Assembly (NCBI GenBank): GCA_005779435.1
Contig: SXJH01000160.1
Location: forward strand, 1 to 11,082
Origin: Nitrosomonas sp.
GTDB taxonomy: Bacteria; Pseudomonadota; Gammaproteobacteria; Burkholderiales; Nitrosomonadaceae
Direction: 5' to 3'
DNA length: 11,082 bases
The notes under the pieces are model-generated. The model was not told the DNA's origin and did no database searches. It worked only from the letters and a program-made list of their open reading frames with translations. Positions 1-7,206 of this stretch are shown here, piece after piece. The position numbers were made by a program, and so were the translations under genes. Position 1 is the first letter of the stretch; every line of letters begins with the position of its first letter.

Positions 1-1
1 G

Positions 2-364
2 CCCTTGGGAGCGAGCGCCGCAGAAATCTGGGCGTTGTCCGATTTGTACGCGACAATCGACGAAGCGCGCCGGGATCGTTACCAAGCGGATGCGCGCATC
101 GTATGGAATCGCTATCGCAAGCAAACGCGCTCGGCCAGGGAGTTCAGCGACGCGGTGCAAGAAGAGATGGCGTTGCCGCAATTACAGTCCCATTTGAGTT
201 TTCGCGTGGCATACAGCGATGTATTGGCGCGGGGGTTGTGGGTGGGCGAATGGCATGACCAAACCGCCAAGAGCGAGATCAATGCGCTGACGGCTGAGAT
301 CGCGGCGTGTCTGGGCGCGGGGCCGTCTGCGGATATTCTCTCCGGCAGTCGTCGCATTAAATAG
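2..364 (+). CDS. ParA-family ATPase, C-terminal part (5' end outside window)
   Basis: The reading frame is open at the left edge and ends at TAG 362-364. The TTG at 5-7 is an internal Leu codon, so this is the last ~120 residues of a longer protein. The visible part matches the C-terminal half of ParA/MinD-type ATPases: a P-L-G-A-S-A-A-E-I-W-A-L segment (the family's 'P..aSa.Dl' strand-helix), then a helix with RIVWNRYRKQTRSAREF, then SHLSFRVAYSDVLARGLWVGEW, then a final helix SEINALTAEI. The Walker A motif would lie upstream and cannot be seen. ParA proteins next to chemotaxis genes (ParC in Vibrio, PpfA in Rhodobacter) position receptor arrays. That role is inferred here from the cheW-like gene starting 9 bp downstream and from the soluble receptor in the cluster. 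A plasmid- or chromosome-partition ParA is less likely in this context. Confidence 0.82.
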   Translation, partial: PLGASAAEIWALSDLYATIDEARRDRYQADARIVWNRYRKQTRSAREFSDAVQEEMALPQLQSHLSFRVAYSDVLARGLWVGEWHDQTAKSEINALTAEIAACLGAGPSADILSGSRRIK

Positions 365-373
365 GAACCGGTA

Positions 374-1135
374 ATGGCGGCTAAAAAAACAGAGCACGAG
401 ACACAGGGAAGTGCCAAGCGAATAGCGGCCAGTATCCGTAAGCCCGTGTTGCCGGTGGCAAACAAACTGGAGCAGGCGCTGCAATTTGCGCAGAAATCGC
501 CGTCCCCGGAAAGGCCTGGTGAAGAATCGGTTGCGGCATCGGTTCCTTTACCCGAGGCCTGCGCGGTTGAGCCATCGCCGAATCCCGATCGGGCGCATCC
601 CGGAATAAGCGCATGGTCGTTGATGCCCAAGAGCAGCGAAGAGCGGCAGGTGTTGCAGGCGCGCGCTAAAATTTTCGCAAAACGAGAGCAGCGGCAGGAT
701 GTTGAAGTGTGTGAGCAGTATATTCGCTTCCGCCTAGGCGAGGCGGCGATGTACGGCATATCTTATGCCAGTATGGATGAGATTTTGCCGGTAGCGAAGG
801 TGTCGCGGGTGCCGTGCACGCCGGATACTATCGCCGGTATCGTCAACTACCGGGGCGAGTTGCTGACCGTGCTTGATTTGAAGCGAGTTTTTAACATCAA
901 AGACGATGATCGCCCGGCGAAATCCTGGATTCTGGTGATCAAGGAAGGCAGGCTGAAGGCCGGATTGATGGTGGACGAAGTGGACGATAACGATGAATTC
1001 GCGCCTGCGCAATTATCGCCGCCGCTGGATGGCAATGAGTTGGTGCGGGGGATTCATCAGGGAAAGGTGGTGATTCTGAGTGCCGCATCGATATTCGCGC
1101 ATCCGGCGCTGAATATCGATGAATCGGTGGATTAG
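374..1135 (+). CDS. CheW-domain coupling protein with ~110-residue N-terminal extension (possibly ParP-like)
   Basis: 253 residues from ATG 374, preceded by AGGA at 363-366 that overlaps the stop of the ParA gene, so the two are probably translationally coupled. Residues 1-85 are Ala/Pro/Glu-rich and probably disordered. Residues ~90-106 (RQVLQARAKIFAKREQR) form a short helix often seen just before CheW domains. Residues ~113-250 are a CheW domain, with MYGISYASMDEILPV, the hallmark GIVNYRGELLTVLDL (155-169) and GLMVDEVDD (197-205). CheW links receptors to CheA. Typical CheW proteins have about 150-170 residues, so the extension is extra. ParP in Vibrio also has a variable N-terminus and a CheW-like domain and follows parC, so this may be an array-positioning adaptor and not, or not only, a plain CheW. 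It is the only free CheW in the window. The stop codon lies inside the target duplication of the following mobile element. Confidence 0.88.
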   Translation: MAAKKTEHETQGSAKRIAASIRKPVLPVANKLEQALQFAQKSPSPERPGEESVAASVPLPEACAVEPSPNPDRAHPGISAWSLMPKSSEERQVLQARAKIFAKREQRQDVEVCEQYIRFRLGEAAMYGISYASMDEILPVAKVSRVPCTPDTIAGIVNYRGELLTVLDLKRVFNIKDDDRPAKSWILVIKEGRLKAGLMVDEVDDNDEFAPAQLSPPLDGNELVRGIHQGKVVILSAASIFAHPALNIDESVD

Positions 1136-1278
1136 GGAAACGCCGATTCATTCGGCGAACGAGATGAAGCACGAGGCGCACGGAACGCAGCAACCGAGAC
1201 ATATCGACAAGATAGACGAGGGAGCGAGTATCGCGCAACGAAGTGATTCTCTCGTACAGCCAATAAATCAGCGTTTCC
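1136..1278. mobile_element. 143-bp MITE-like element, copy 1, with TTAG target duplication
   Basis: The ends are inverted: GGAAACGCCGATTCATT at 1136-1152 against the reverse complement of 1262-1278, GGAAACGCTGATTTATT. TTAG occurs directly outside both ends (1132-1135 and 1279-1282), a 4-bp target duplication. The inside is also an imperfect palindrome: ACGAG 1159-1163 mirrors CTCGT 1251-1255 exactly about the midpoint, and TATC/GATA with a five-base loop (1202-1214) forms the apex. No coding capacity was found. It is about 94% identical to 7022-7164 (nine differences counted by eye). A 4-bp TTRG-like duplication is compatible with mobilisation by an IS5-type transposase, but no transposase is visible here and the parent element is not identified. 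Confidence 0.85.
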
Positions 1279-1346
1279 TTAGCAGGCTTGTTGGAGTGTT
1301 TCCGGTCTTAGGGTTAACCAAGGCATGTTGAGTTTGTAACATTTTT

Positions 1347-1350
1347 GAGG
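1347..1350 (+). promoter_or_regulatory. Ribosome binding site fixing the chemoreceptor start
   Basis: GAGG lies 9 bases before ATG 1360. An in-frame TTG at 1345 is the longest possible start, but it overlaps this site, so ATG 1360 is preferred. Confidence 0.6.
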
Positions 1351-1359
1351 ATCGCGGGT

Positions 1360-3498
1360 ATGAAAAAAATTGATATAAAAACGACCGACGAAGTGCATGC
1401 GGACTGCCAGAGTCAAATGGAGGCGCTGAACAGATCGCATTGCATCCTGGAGCTAAGTCTGGACGGGTCGATTCTGACAGCCAATGCCAATTTTCTGGAT
1501 TTGCTGGGCTATGCCCTGAAAGAAGTCAAGGGAAAGCACCATCAGATTTTTATGGACCCGGTCTATGTCGATAGCGACGAATACCAGGCGATGTGGGCAT
1601 CCATTCAGCAGGGAACCGATTCTGCGGGAGAATGCAGGTGGTTGAATAAGAAAGGCGGCGAGGTTTGGTTGCAGGTCAGCTATAACGTGATCCGGGATAA
1701 AACCGATGAGCCGGTCAGAGTCATGCAGTTGGCCAGAGACATCACCGGCGATAAGATCGCGCGCCTGGCGCGGGAGGCCGAATACAAGGTGCTGACCGAT
1801 ATCGTGAATATGACCAGCATCGTTTCGCATGCGGATTTGCGCGGCAATATCACGGATATCAATGAAAAATATATACAAGTTTCCCAATACAATCGGGATG
1901 AGCTGATCGGCAGTCCGCACAGCATCACCCGCCATCCGGATATGCCCAAATCCACATTCAAGCAGGTGTGGAATACGATCGGGCACGGCAAAATTTTTCG
2001 CGGCGTAATCAAAAACAGAGCGAAAGACGGCACGCCTTATTACGTGGATGCCGTGATTGCGCCTATTTTGGGCAGCAATGGCAAGCCCAAGAAATATATC
2101 GGGGTGCGTTACGATATTACCGAGCAGGAGATCGAGCGCCACAACATGAAAGGCATATTGGACGCTATCGATACGTCTTATGCCTATATTGAATTCGATC
2201 CGGACGGCCATGTCCTGACGGCGAATGATAATTTCCTGCAACTGTTCGGGTATCGGAAGGAAGAGGTGGTCGGCAAGCACCATCGGTTATTTGTTGAATC
2301 CGGTTATGAGAAATCTCGTGACTACCAACAATTCTGGGCGGATTTGAGAAATGGGCAAGGTCACAGCAATGCATTTCCGAGGGTGAGGAAATCCGGCGAT
2401 AGGGTTTGGTTGCAGGGCGTTTACGCGCCGGTCAAGGATGAAATGGGGCGGGTGGTCAAAGTGGTGAAGATCGCCACCGACATTACGCAGCAAGTGAATG
2501 TCGAGACGGATTACAAGAACCGGGTCAAAGAATACAGCGAGTTCATCGGCAAAGTGGCGGGCGGCGATTTGCGTCAGTGCGCCGATGCGTCGGGCGGTAA
2601 TGAACTGAGCATAATCGGCGGCAATTTGAACGCGATGGTGGAAAGCCTGACAGGCATCACGCGGCAGATCGACGAAGCGAATAATTCCTTAGTAAGCGCG
2701 ATAGGGCAAATACAATCGACGGTCAATACGCAAGCAGCCGGTGCTTCCCAGCAAGCGGCCGCTGTCGGCGAGATCGTCGTGACACTGGAAGAGGTGCGTT
2801 CGACTTCCGCGCAAAATCTGACTAAAGCCAAACAACTGGGCGAGGTGGCGGAGCGCGTGCGGCGCGAAGGTGCGCAGGGGCAGCAGGTATTGGAGCAAAC
2901 CGTTGCCGGTATGGAGGTGATTCGCGAACGTGTGGAGAATATCGCCAATACGATTCTGGCGCTATCGGAACAGACGCAGCAAATCGGTGAGATTACCGAC
3001 GTGGTATCCAATATTGCCCAGCAATCCAAGATGCTGGCGCTGAATGCCTCCATCGAAGCGGCCAAGGCCGGCGATGCCGGTAAAGGGTTTGCCGTGGTTG
3101 CCGCCGAAGTCAAGGAATTGGCGATCCAGTCGCAACAATCGACGGCGCAGGTGCAGAAAATCTTGCAAGACATCCGGCGCGCCACGGATCGGGCGGTGAT
3201 GGCTACGGAAGAAGGCAATAAGCGCGTCGATGTCGGTGTGGTGCTGGTGGAAAAGAGCGGGGAGATGATGAAGCAATTGAGCGAGGTGATCGATGAGACC
3301 GTGCGCGCCAGCAAGCAGATTGTCGCGGCGGTGCAGCAGGAAGTGGTCGGTATCGATCAGGTTTCCACTTCGATGAATGAGATCAATAAGGTCACTTCAC
3401 AGTTTGTGTCCAGTACGCAACAAACCAAAGAAGCGGCTGCCAATATGGATAGGGTGGCTGAAAGACTGCAAGAGTGCGTTAGTGTTTACAAAATATAA
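1360..3498 (+). CDS. Soluble methyl-accepting chemotaxis protein with three PAS domains
   Basis: 712 residues from ATG 1360. No hydrophobic stretch long enough to cross a membrane is present, so this is a cytoplasmic receptor. PAS1 spans ~25-130 (LTANANFLDLLGY, GKHHQIF, VWLQVSYN). PAS2 spans ~145-255 and is Aer-like: SITRHPDMPKSTFKQVWNTI and GVIKNRAKDG. PAS3 spans ~265-375 and is a close relative of PAS1 (LTANDNFLQLFGY, GKHHRLF, VWLQGVYAPV). A HAMP-like linker follows (~390-435, with VAGGDLRQ and GGNLNAMVESL), then the coiled-coil signalling domain. The hairpin tip that binds CheA and CheW is unmistakable at ~548-592 (VVSNIAQQSKMLALNASIEA, then GFAVVAAEVKELA). It ends in VYKI, with no C-terminal pentapeptide for docking CheR/CheB. 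Aer PAS domains bind FAD and sense redox state. PAS2 keeps the RHPD and Trp204 positions, so flavin or haem binding is plausible but unproven. Confidence 0.95.
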   Translation: MKKIDIKTTDEVHADCQSQMEALNRSHCILELSLDGSILTANANFLDLLGYALKEVKGKHHQIFMDPVYVDSDEYQAMWASIQQGTDSAGECRWLNKKGGEVWLQVSYNVIRDKTDEPVRVMQLARDITGDKIARLAREAEYKVLTDIVNMTSIVSHADLRGNITDINEKYIQVSQYNRDELIGSPHSITRHPDMPKSTFKQVWNTIGHGKIFRGVIKNRAKDGTPYYVDAVIAPILGSNGKPKKYIGVRYDITEQEIERHNMKGILDAIDTSYAYIEFDPDGHVLTANDNFLQLFGYRKEEVVGKHHRLFVESGYEKSRDYQQFWADLRNGQGHSNAFPRVRKSGDRVWLQGVYAPVKDEMGRVVKVVKIATDITQQVNVETDYKNRVKEYSEFIGKVAGGDLRQCADASGGNELSIIGGNLNAMVESLTGITRQIDEANNSLVSAIGQIQSTVNTQAAGASQQAAAVGEIVVTLEEVRSTSAQNLTKAKQLGEVAERVRREGAQGQQVLEQTVAGMEVIRERVENIANTILALSEQTQQIGEITDVVSNIAQQSKMLALNASIEAAKAGDAGKGFAVVAAEVKELAIQSQQSTAQVQKILQDIRRATDRAVMATEEGNKRVDVGVVLVEKSGEMMKQLSEVIDETVRASKQIVAAVQQEVVGIDQVSTSMNEINKVTSQFVSSTQQTKEAAANMDRVAERLQECVSVYKI

Positions 3499-3501
3499 GC
3501 A

Positions 3502-3522
3502 GCCGGTCGATTGATCGGTTTT
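3502..3522 (+). terminator. Weak hairpin with T tract between receptor and cheA
   Basis: CCGGTC (3503-3508) pairs with GATCGG (3513-3518), including one G-T pair, around the loop GATT. TTTTGTTATT follows. The stem is only 6 bp and the T run is broken, so full termination is unlikely. It could attenuate read-through from the receptor gene into cheA or be a chance structure. Confidence 0.3.
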
Positions 3523-3572
3523 GTTATTGGTCGCGCGAATTCAATGATATTCCTTTGCAAAGAGACTGCGGT

Positions 3573-3578
3573 GGAGGG
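3573..3578 (+). promoter_or_regulatory. Ribosome binding site fixing the cheA start
   Basis: GGAGGG lies 6 bases before ATG 3585. The longer in-frame start TTG 3555 has no such site and would place this sequence inside the gene. ATG 3591 is an alternative with 12-base spacing. Confidence 0.65.
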
Positions 3579-3584
3579 TTGCTC

Positions 3585-5936
3585 ATGGCGATGAGATTCG
3601 ATCCCGAAATCATGCGCCAACTGGTGCTGATGTTCAGAACCGAGTTGCTGGAACAGTCGCAAATGATTACCGACGGATTGCTTGCGCTGGAAAAGGGAGT
3701 TTTCGGAGAGCAGCGCGAACAGTGCCTGGATCGGATTTTTCGCGCCGCGCACAATATCAAAGGCGCGGCGCGCGGCATCGACGCAAAAGATATCGCCAGT
3801 ATTGCGCATAACTTGGAAACGTTGTTTAGCAAATTCCGCCGCGAAGAAGCTGCGATTGATCAGAAATCCATCGATTTGTGCTTACTGGGTTTGGATCGGA
3901 TGCGGCAAATCATGACGGCGCTGGAGGCGGGTGAATCGCCGGATCAAGGCAGTGTCTATGACTGGCTGGATCAATTCGATGCGCAACAAGAAGCGACGGA
4001 TGCTTCGATGTCCGGTATCGATTCGAAGACACCCGCGCCAGAGCCGCCGGGGAGCATGAAAGAGGCGGGAAAGGAATCCGTCGAGTCCGTCCCGGCAGTC
4101 ATCCGACCGCCTAAACCGGAGATTGCGGCGGCGGTTAGCGCTCCGCCCCGCGAACCGGTGCGCGCTGTGGAATCGAAGGCGATAGCGGAAGCCGATCAAT
4201 CGATTCGCGTTTCCTTGCACAAGCTGAACGAGTTTTCCGCGCTGGTTGAAGATCTATTGGCGGCCAAAATTGAAATGGAAGAGCATTTGGGAGCGATCAA
4301 GTGCTTGTTTGAAGATGCGCAATCTTTTTCCAGGGAATGGTTCAAGCACCTCGAGGTGTTGAGAAAAATGGAAGCGGTTGCGCTCCACGATCAAAAAGGC
4401 GATTTGCTGACCGCCAAAACAGCCGGTATCAATCAGTTTAGGGTCGGCACGCAGCAATTATACAAACGCATGCGCGACAGCAGCAATCGTTCCGGCCTGA
4501 CGTTTCATCAATTGCAGGAACAGGTGCGGGCGTTGCATCTGGTGCCGGCTGCGGTGCAATTGCAACCTTTGGCAAGATTGGTGCGCGATGTTGCGCTGTC
4601 GCTGAATAAAAAAGTCGATTTCGATATCGTTGGCGACGACATCGAGATGGATCGCCCGATACTGGACGGTATTAAAGATCCGTTAATGCATTTATTGCGC
4701 AACGCAATCGATCACGGCATCGAAAGCCCGGAGGCGAGGCGTGAATGCGGCAAGCCTGAGAACGGCCGTTTGACGGTTGCGGTCAGTAAAGAACGCGACC
4801 GGATTCTGATAACGGTCAGCGACGATGGCGCCGGTATCGATGTCGACAATGTGGCGCGCCATGCCGTCAGGAAGAAATTGATCGGTCAGAACGAAGTTTC
4901 TTCGCTGAGCAAGGCTGAGATCATCGAGTTGATTTTTCGTCCCGGTTTTTCCAGCAAAGAGATTATTACCGACATTTCGGGAAGAGGGGTCGGTCTCGAT
5001 GTTGTGCTGACCGGTGTGCGTAATCTGAAAGGCGACATCAAGGTCGATACGTCAGCGGGAAAAGGTACGGCGTTCGTGCTCAGTCTGCCGCTTACGCTGT
5101 CTTCGGATCATGGATTGATGGTGCGGGTGAGCGGCAATATTTATGCGATTCCGATTGCCTCGGTTGAACGCGTGATGGAAATAAGCAAGCAGGACGATTT
5201 GGTGGATATCGGCGGCAATCGGGCCATTCTGATCGGCGGGAAGGCGATTCCGGTGCGCGATCTGGCTGCGGTTCTCGAAATCGGGCGTTTTCAATTGGCT
5301 GCGGCGGAGAAGCTGTCGCTGGTTGTGATTTCGCGAGGCTGGCAGCGAGTCGCCTTGCTGGTGGAGGAAATTGTCGGCGAGCGCGAGATTGTGATCAAGC
5401 GCCTCAAATCGCCGCTGAAGTCGGTGCGCAATGTGATGGGCGCGACTTTTATGGGCAGCAGCGAAGTGATTGTTGTGCTGAATCCGAACGATGTGGTGGT
5501 GAGCGCATTGCGCCCAAGCGCTATGGCCCGGTTATCGTTGCAAAATCAAACGGAAGCGGTGGAAGACAGCGCCGTGCCGGAAATTCTGGTCGTGGACGAT
5601 TCGATCACGATTCGGACGTTTGAAAAGACGCTCCTGGAAACATGCGGTTACAGGGTTGCTGTGGCGGTTGACGGGCAAAGCGCGTGGGAATTGATTCAGA
5701 AGCAGCGGTTCGATTTGGTTGTGACCGATGTCGAAATGCCGTTTATGAACGGTTTTGAATTGACCGAGCGCATTAAGCGTCATGAGAGATTTAAGAAGAT
5801 GCCGGTCGTGATCGTGACCTCGTTGAACAGCGAAGCCGAAAAGCAACGCGGCATTGAGGTTGGCGCCAGCGCGTATATCGTTAAAAATCAATTCGAATCC
5901 AGAGTATTGTTGGATGTGGTTCAGCAGTTGATATAA
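3585..5936 (+). CDS. cheA: Hybrid chemotaxis histidine kinase CheA with C-terminal receiver domain
   Basis: 783 residues. P1/HPt is at ~5-130 with phosphorylation site His56 in RAAHNIKGAARGI. A Pro/Ala/Glu-rich linker (~133-203) replaces the usual P2 CheY-docking domain. The P3 dimerisation region (~205-335) is long, as in WspE/FrzE-type kinases. The P4 ATPase has N box HLLRNAIDHGIE (Asn373), G1 SDDGAGID (412-419) and G2 GRGVGLD (466-472). P5, the CheW-like domain, spans ~505-645. A receiver occupies ~665-783, with acidic DD at 671-672, phospho-acceptor Asp715 in VVTDVEMP and Lys767. The enzyme autophosphorylates His56 under receptor control and passes phosphate to receivers. The fused receiver may be the output, a phosphate sink or part of adaptation. 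All catalytic residues look intact. It lies between the receptor and cheB genes, so it is part of the same pathway. Confidence 0.95.
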   Translation: MAMRFDPEIMRQLVLMFRTELLEQSQMITDGLLALEKGVFGEQREQCLDRIFRAAHNIKGAARGIDAKDIASIAHNLETLFSKFRREEAAIDQKSIDLCLLGLDRMRQIMTALEAGESPDQGSVYDWLDQFDAQQEATDASMSGIDSKTPAPEPPGSMKEAGKESVESVPAVIRPPKPEIAAAVSAPPREPVRAVESKAIAEADQSIRVSLHKLNEFSALVEDLLAAKIEMEEHLGAIKCLFEDAQSFSREWFKHLEVLRKMEAVALHDQKGDLLTAKTAGINQFRVGTQQLYKRMRDSSNRSGLTFHQLQEQVRALHLVPAAVQLQPLARLVRDVALSLNKKVDFDIVGDDIEMDRPILDGIKDPLMHLLRNAIDHGIESPEARRECGKPENGRLTVAVSKERDRILITVSDDGAGIDVDNVARHAVRKKLIGQNEVSSLSKAEIIELIFRPGFSSKEIITDISGRGVGLDVVLTGVRNLKGDIKVDTSAGKGTAFVLSLPLTLSSDHGLMVRVSGNIYAIPIASVERVMEISKQDDLVDIGGNRAILIGGKAIPVRDLAAVLEIGRFQLAAAEKLSLVVISRGWQRVALLVEEIVGEREIVIKRLKSPLKSVRNVMGATFMGSSEVIVVLNPNDVVVSALRPSAMARLSLQNQTEAVEDSAVPEILVVDDSITIRTFEKTLLETCGYRVAVAVDGQSAWELIQKQRFDLVVTDVEMPFMNGFELTERIKRHERFKKMPVVIVTSLNSEAEKQRGIEVGASAYIVKNQFESRVLLDVVQQLI

Positions 5937-5964
5937 CCTAACAATAACAATAAAGAGAGGAAAT

Positions 5965-7011
5965 ATGATCCGGATTTTGATCGTCGAAGATTCCGACGTG
6001 GTTAGTTTGCTGCTCAAGACGATTCTTGAGAACGAGCCCGATATGCAGGTGATAGGGCGCGCCAAGGACGGGCGCGAGGCGGTGCAACTGGCGTATGAAT
6101 TAAAACCGGATTTGGTGACGATGGATATTCGCATGCCAGTCATGGATGGTTTTGAAGCCACCCGATTGATTATGGCGACCGCTGCGGTGCCGATTGTGGT
6201 GATCAGTTCCAGCGTGGACGACGAGGAATTGAAAATCACTTTCCGGGCGATTGAGGAGGGCGCTCTCGCGGTACTGGAAAAACCCAGGGGATTCACCCAT
6301 CCCGATTTTGAAAGCATGCGCAAGGAAATGATCGATACTATTCGCGCGATGGCGGAAGTGAAGGTGGTGCAGCGTTATAGTCCGAGTTCGCTGAGAGGGG
6401 CGGCTATTTTTGAAGCGGCTATCCAGCAACGAACCAAAGCGCACGAGATCATAGCCATCGGCTGTTCAACGGGCGGTCCGCAGGCATTGCAGACAATCCT
6501 GAGCCGGTTGCCGCAGGGGTTTCCGGTACCGATCGTAATTGCGCAACATATCAGCAGAGGATTTGTCGGCGGATTGGTGGCTTGGTTGCAAGGCAATACG
6601 TTGTTAGCGGTTGCGCTGGCGCAGGAAGGGCAAAAATTGCAACCTGGAACCGTTTATTTGGCACCCGATAATTATCATTTATGCGTTGAGCGAGGGTGCG
6701 ACGGTTTGATTGCAAGATTAAAAGATGATGCCGAGGTGAATGGTTTTCGTCCGTCGGCCACGGTGTTGTTCAAGTCGGTGGCGGAAACATGCGGAAATAA
6801 AAGTGTCGGTGTGCTGCTAACCGGCATGGGAGCGGATGGCGCGGAGGGTTTGCTGTCGATGCGGCAAACGGGGGCGCATACGGTGGTGCAGGATGAGGCC
6901 AGTGCGGTGGTTTATGGCATGCCGGGATCGGCAATTGCATTGAATGCGGTAGATCAGGTTGTGCAATTGCAGAACATGGCGTCGTATTTGTTGAGTTTGG
7001 CAAGGAAATGA
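5965..7011 (+). CDS. cheB: CheB: chemoreceptor glutamate methylesterase/deamidase
   Basis: 348 residues from ATG 5965, preceded by AGAGAGGA with short spacing, 28 bp after cheA. The receiver domain spans ~1-120, with the ED pair at residues 8-9, Asp54 in VTMDIRMPVMDG and Lys106 in LEKP. A linker follows, then the CheB methylesterase domain from ~160 to 345. Its catalytic triad is recognisable: Ser168 (IGCSTGGP), His195 (IAQHISRG) and Asp291 (MGADGAEG), matching Ser164, His190 and Asp286 of E. coli CheB. Phosphorylated CheB removes methyl groups from receptor glutamates. Its partner methyltransferase CheR is not encoded in the window, so adaptation needs a CheR from upstream or elsewhere. Length and motifs are normal. 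Confidence 0.96.
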   Translation: MIRILIVEDSDVVSLLLKTILENEPDMQVIGRAKDGREAVQLAYELKPDLVTMDIRMPVMDGFEATRLIMATAAVPIVVISSSVDDEELKITFRAIEEGALAVLEKPRGFTHPDFESMRKEMIDTIRAMAEVKVVQRYSPSSLRGAAIFEAAIQQRTKAHEIIAIGCSTGGPQALQTILSRLPQGFPVPIVIAQHISRGFVGGLVAWLQGNTLLAVALAQEGQKLQPGTVYLAPDNYHLCVERGCDGLIARLKDDAEVNGFRPSATVLFKSVAETCGNKSVGVLLTGMGADGAEGLLSMRQTGAHTVVQDEASAVVYGMPGSAIALNAVDQVVQLQNMASYLLSLARK

Positions 7012-7021
7012 GATTGTTTGG

Positions 7022-7164
7022 GGAGATGCTGATTCATTCGGCGAACGAGATGAAGCACGAGGCGCACGGAACGCAGCAACCGAGACATATCGACAAGATA
7101 GGCGAGGGAGCGAGTACCGCGCAACGAAGTGATTCGCTCGTACAGCCAATTAATCAGCGCTCCC
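7022..7164. mobile_element. 143-bp MITE-like element, copy 2, with TTGG target duplication
   Basis: Same length as and about 94% identical to 1136-1278, aligned end to end without gaps. The ends are GGAGATGCTGATTCATT (7022-7038) and, reverse-complemented, GGGAGCGCTGATTAATT (7148-7164). TTGG stands directly outside both ends (7018-7021 and 7165-7168). It is inserted in the cheB/pseudo-HPt gap, 10 bases after the cheB stop, and like copy 1 can form a long imperfect hairpin in the operon transcript. It carries no gene. Confidence 0.85.
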
Positions 7165-7190
7165 TTGGAATCGATTGAATTCTGCCGATC

Positions 7191-7194
7191 AAGG
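7191..7194 (+). promoter_or_regulatory. Possible ribosome binding site of the pseudo-HPt gene
   Basis: AAGG lies 12 bases before GTG 7207, which is long spacing. An alternative is GGGGTGA at 7204-7210 serving GTG 7213. Either keeps the gene start outside the mobile element. Confidence 0.35.
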
Positions 7195-7206
7195 TATTCG
7201 CATGGG

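Noticed and set aside
939..1238. Minus-strand frame sharing a peptide (RSLVYLVDMSRLLRSVRL) with another frame at 6954-7223
   Set aside because: The shared peptide comes only from the two copies of the 143-bp element read in reverse. It has no start context and no coding signal outside the repeat.
1119..1331. Plus-strand frame of 70 codons across the first MITE
   Set aside because: It begins inside the cheW-like gene in another frame and runs through non-coding repeat DNA, with no ribosome binding site.
1279..1359. Promoter for the receptor gene after the first MITE
   Set aside because: No -35/-10 pair with acceptable spacing could be read with confidence.
2574..3314. Long minus-strand open frame of 246 codons opposite the receptor signalling domain
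   Set aside because: Ser/Ala/Cys-rich shadow of the biased codons in the coiled-coil coding region; the plus-strand gene is certain.
7129..7206. Upstream GTG/TTG starts for the pseudo-HPt gene
   Set aside because: They lie within or right at the end of the mobile element, lack a ribosome binding site, and would add residues encoded by the repeat.
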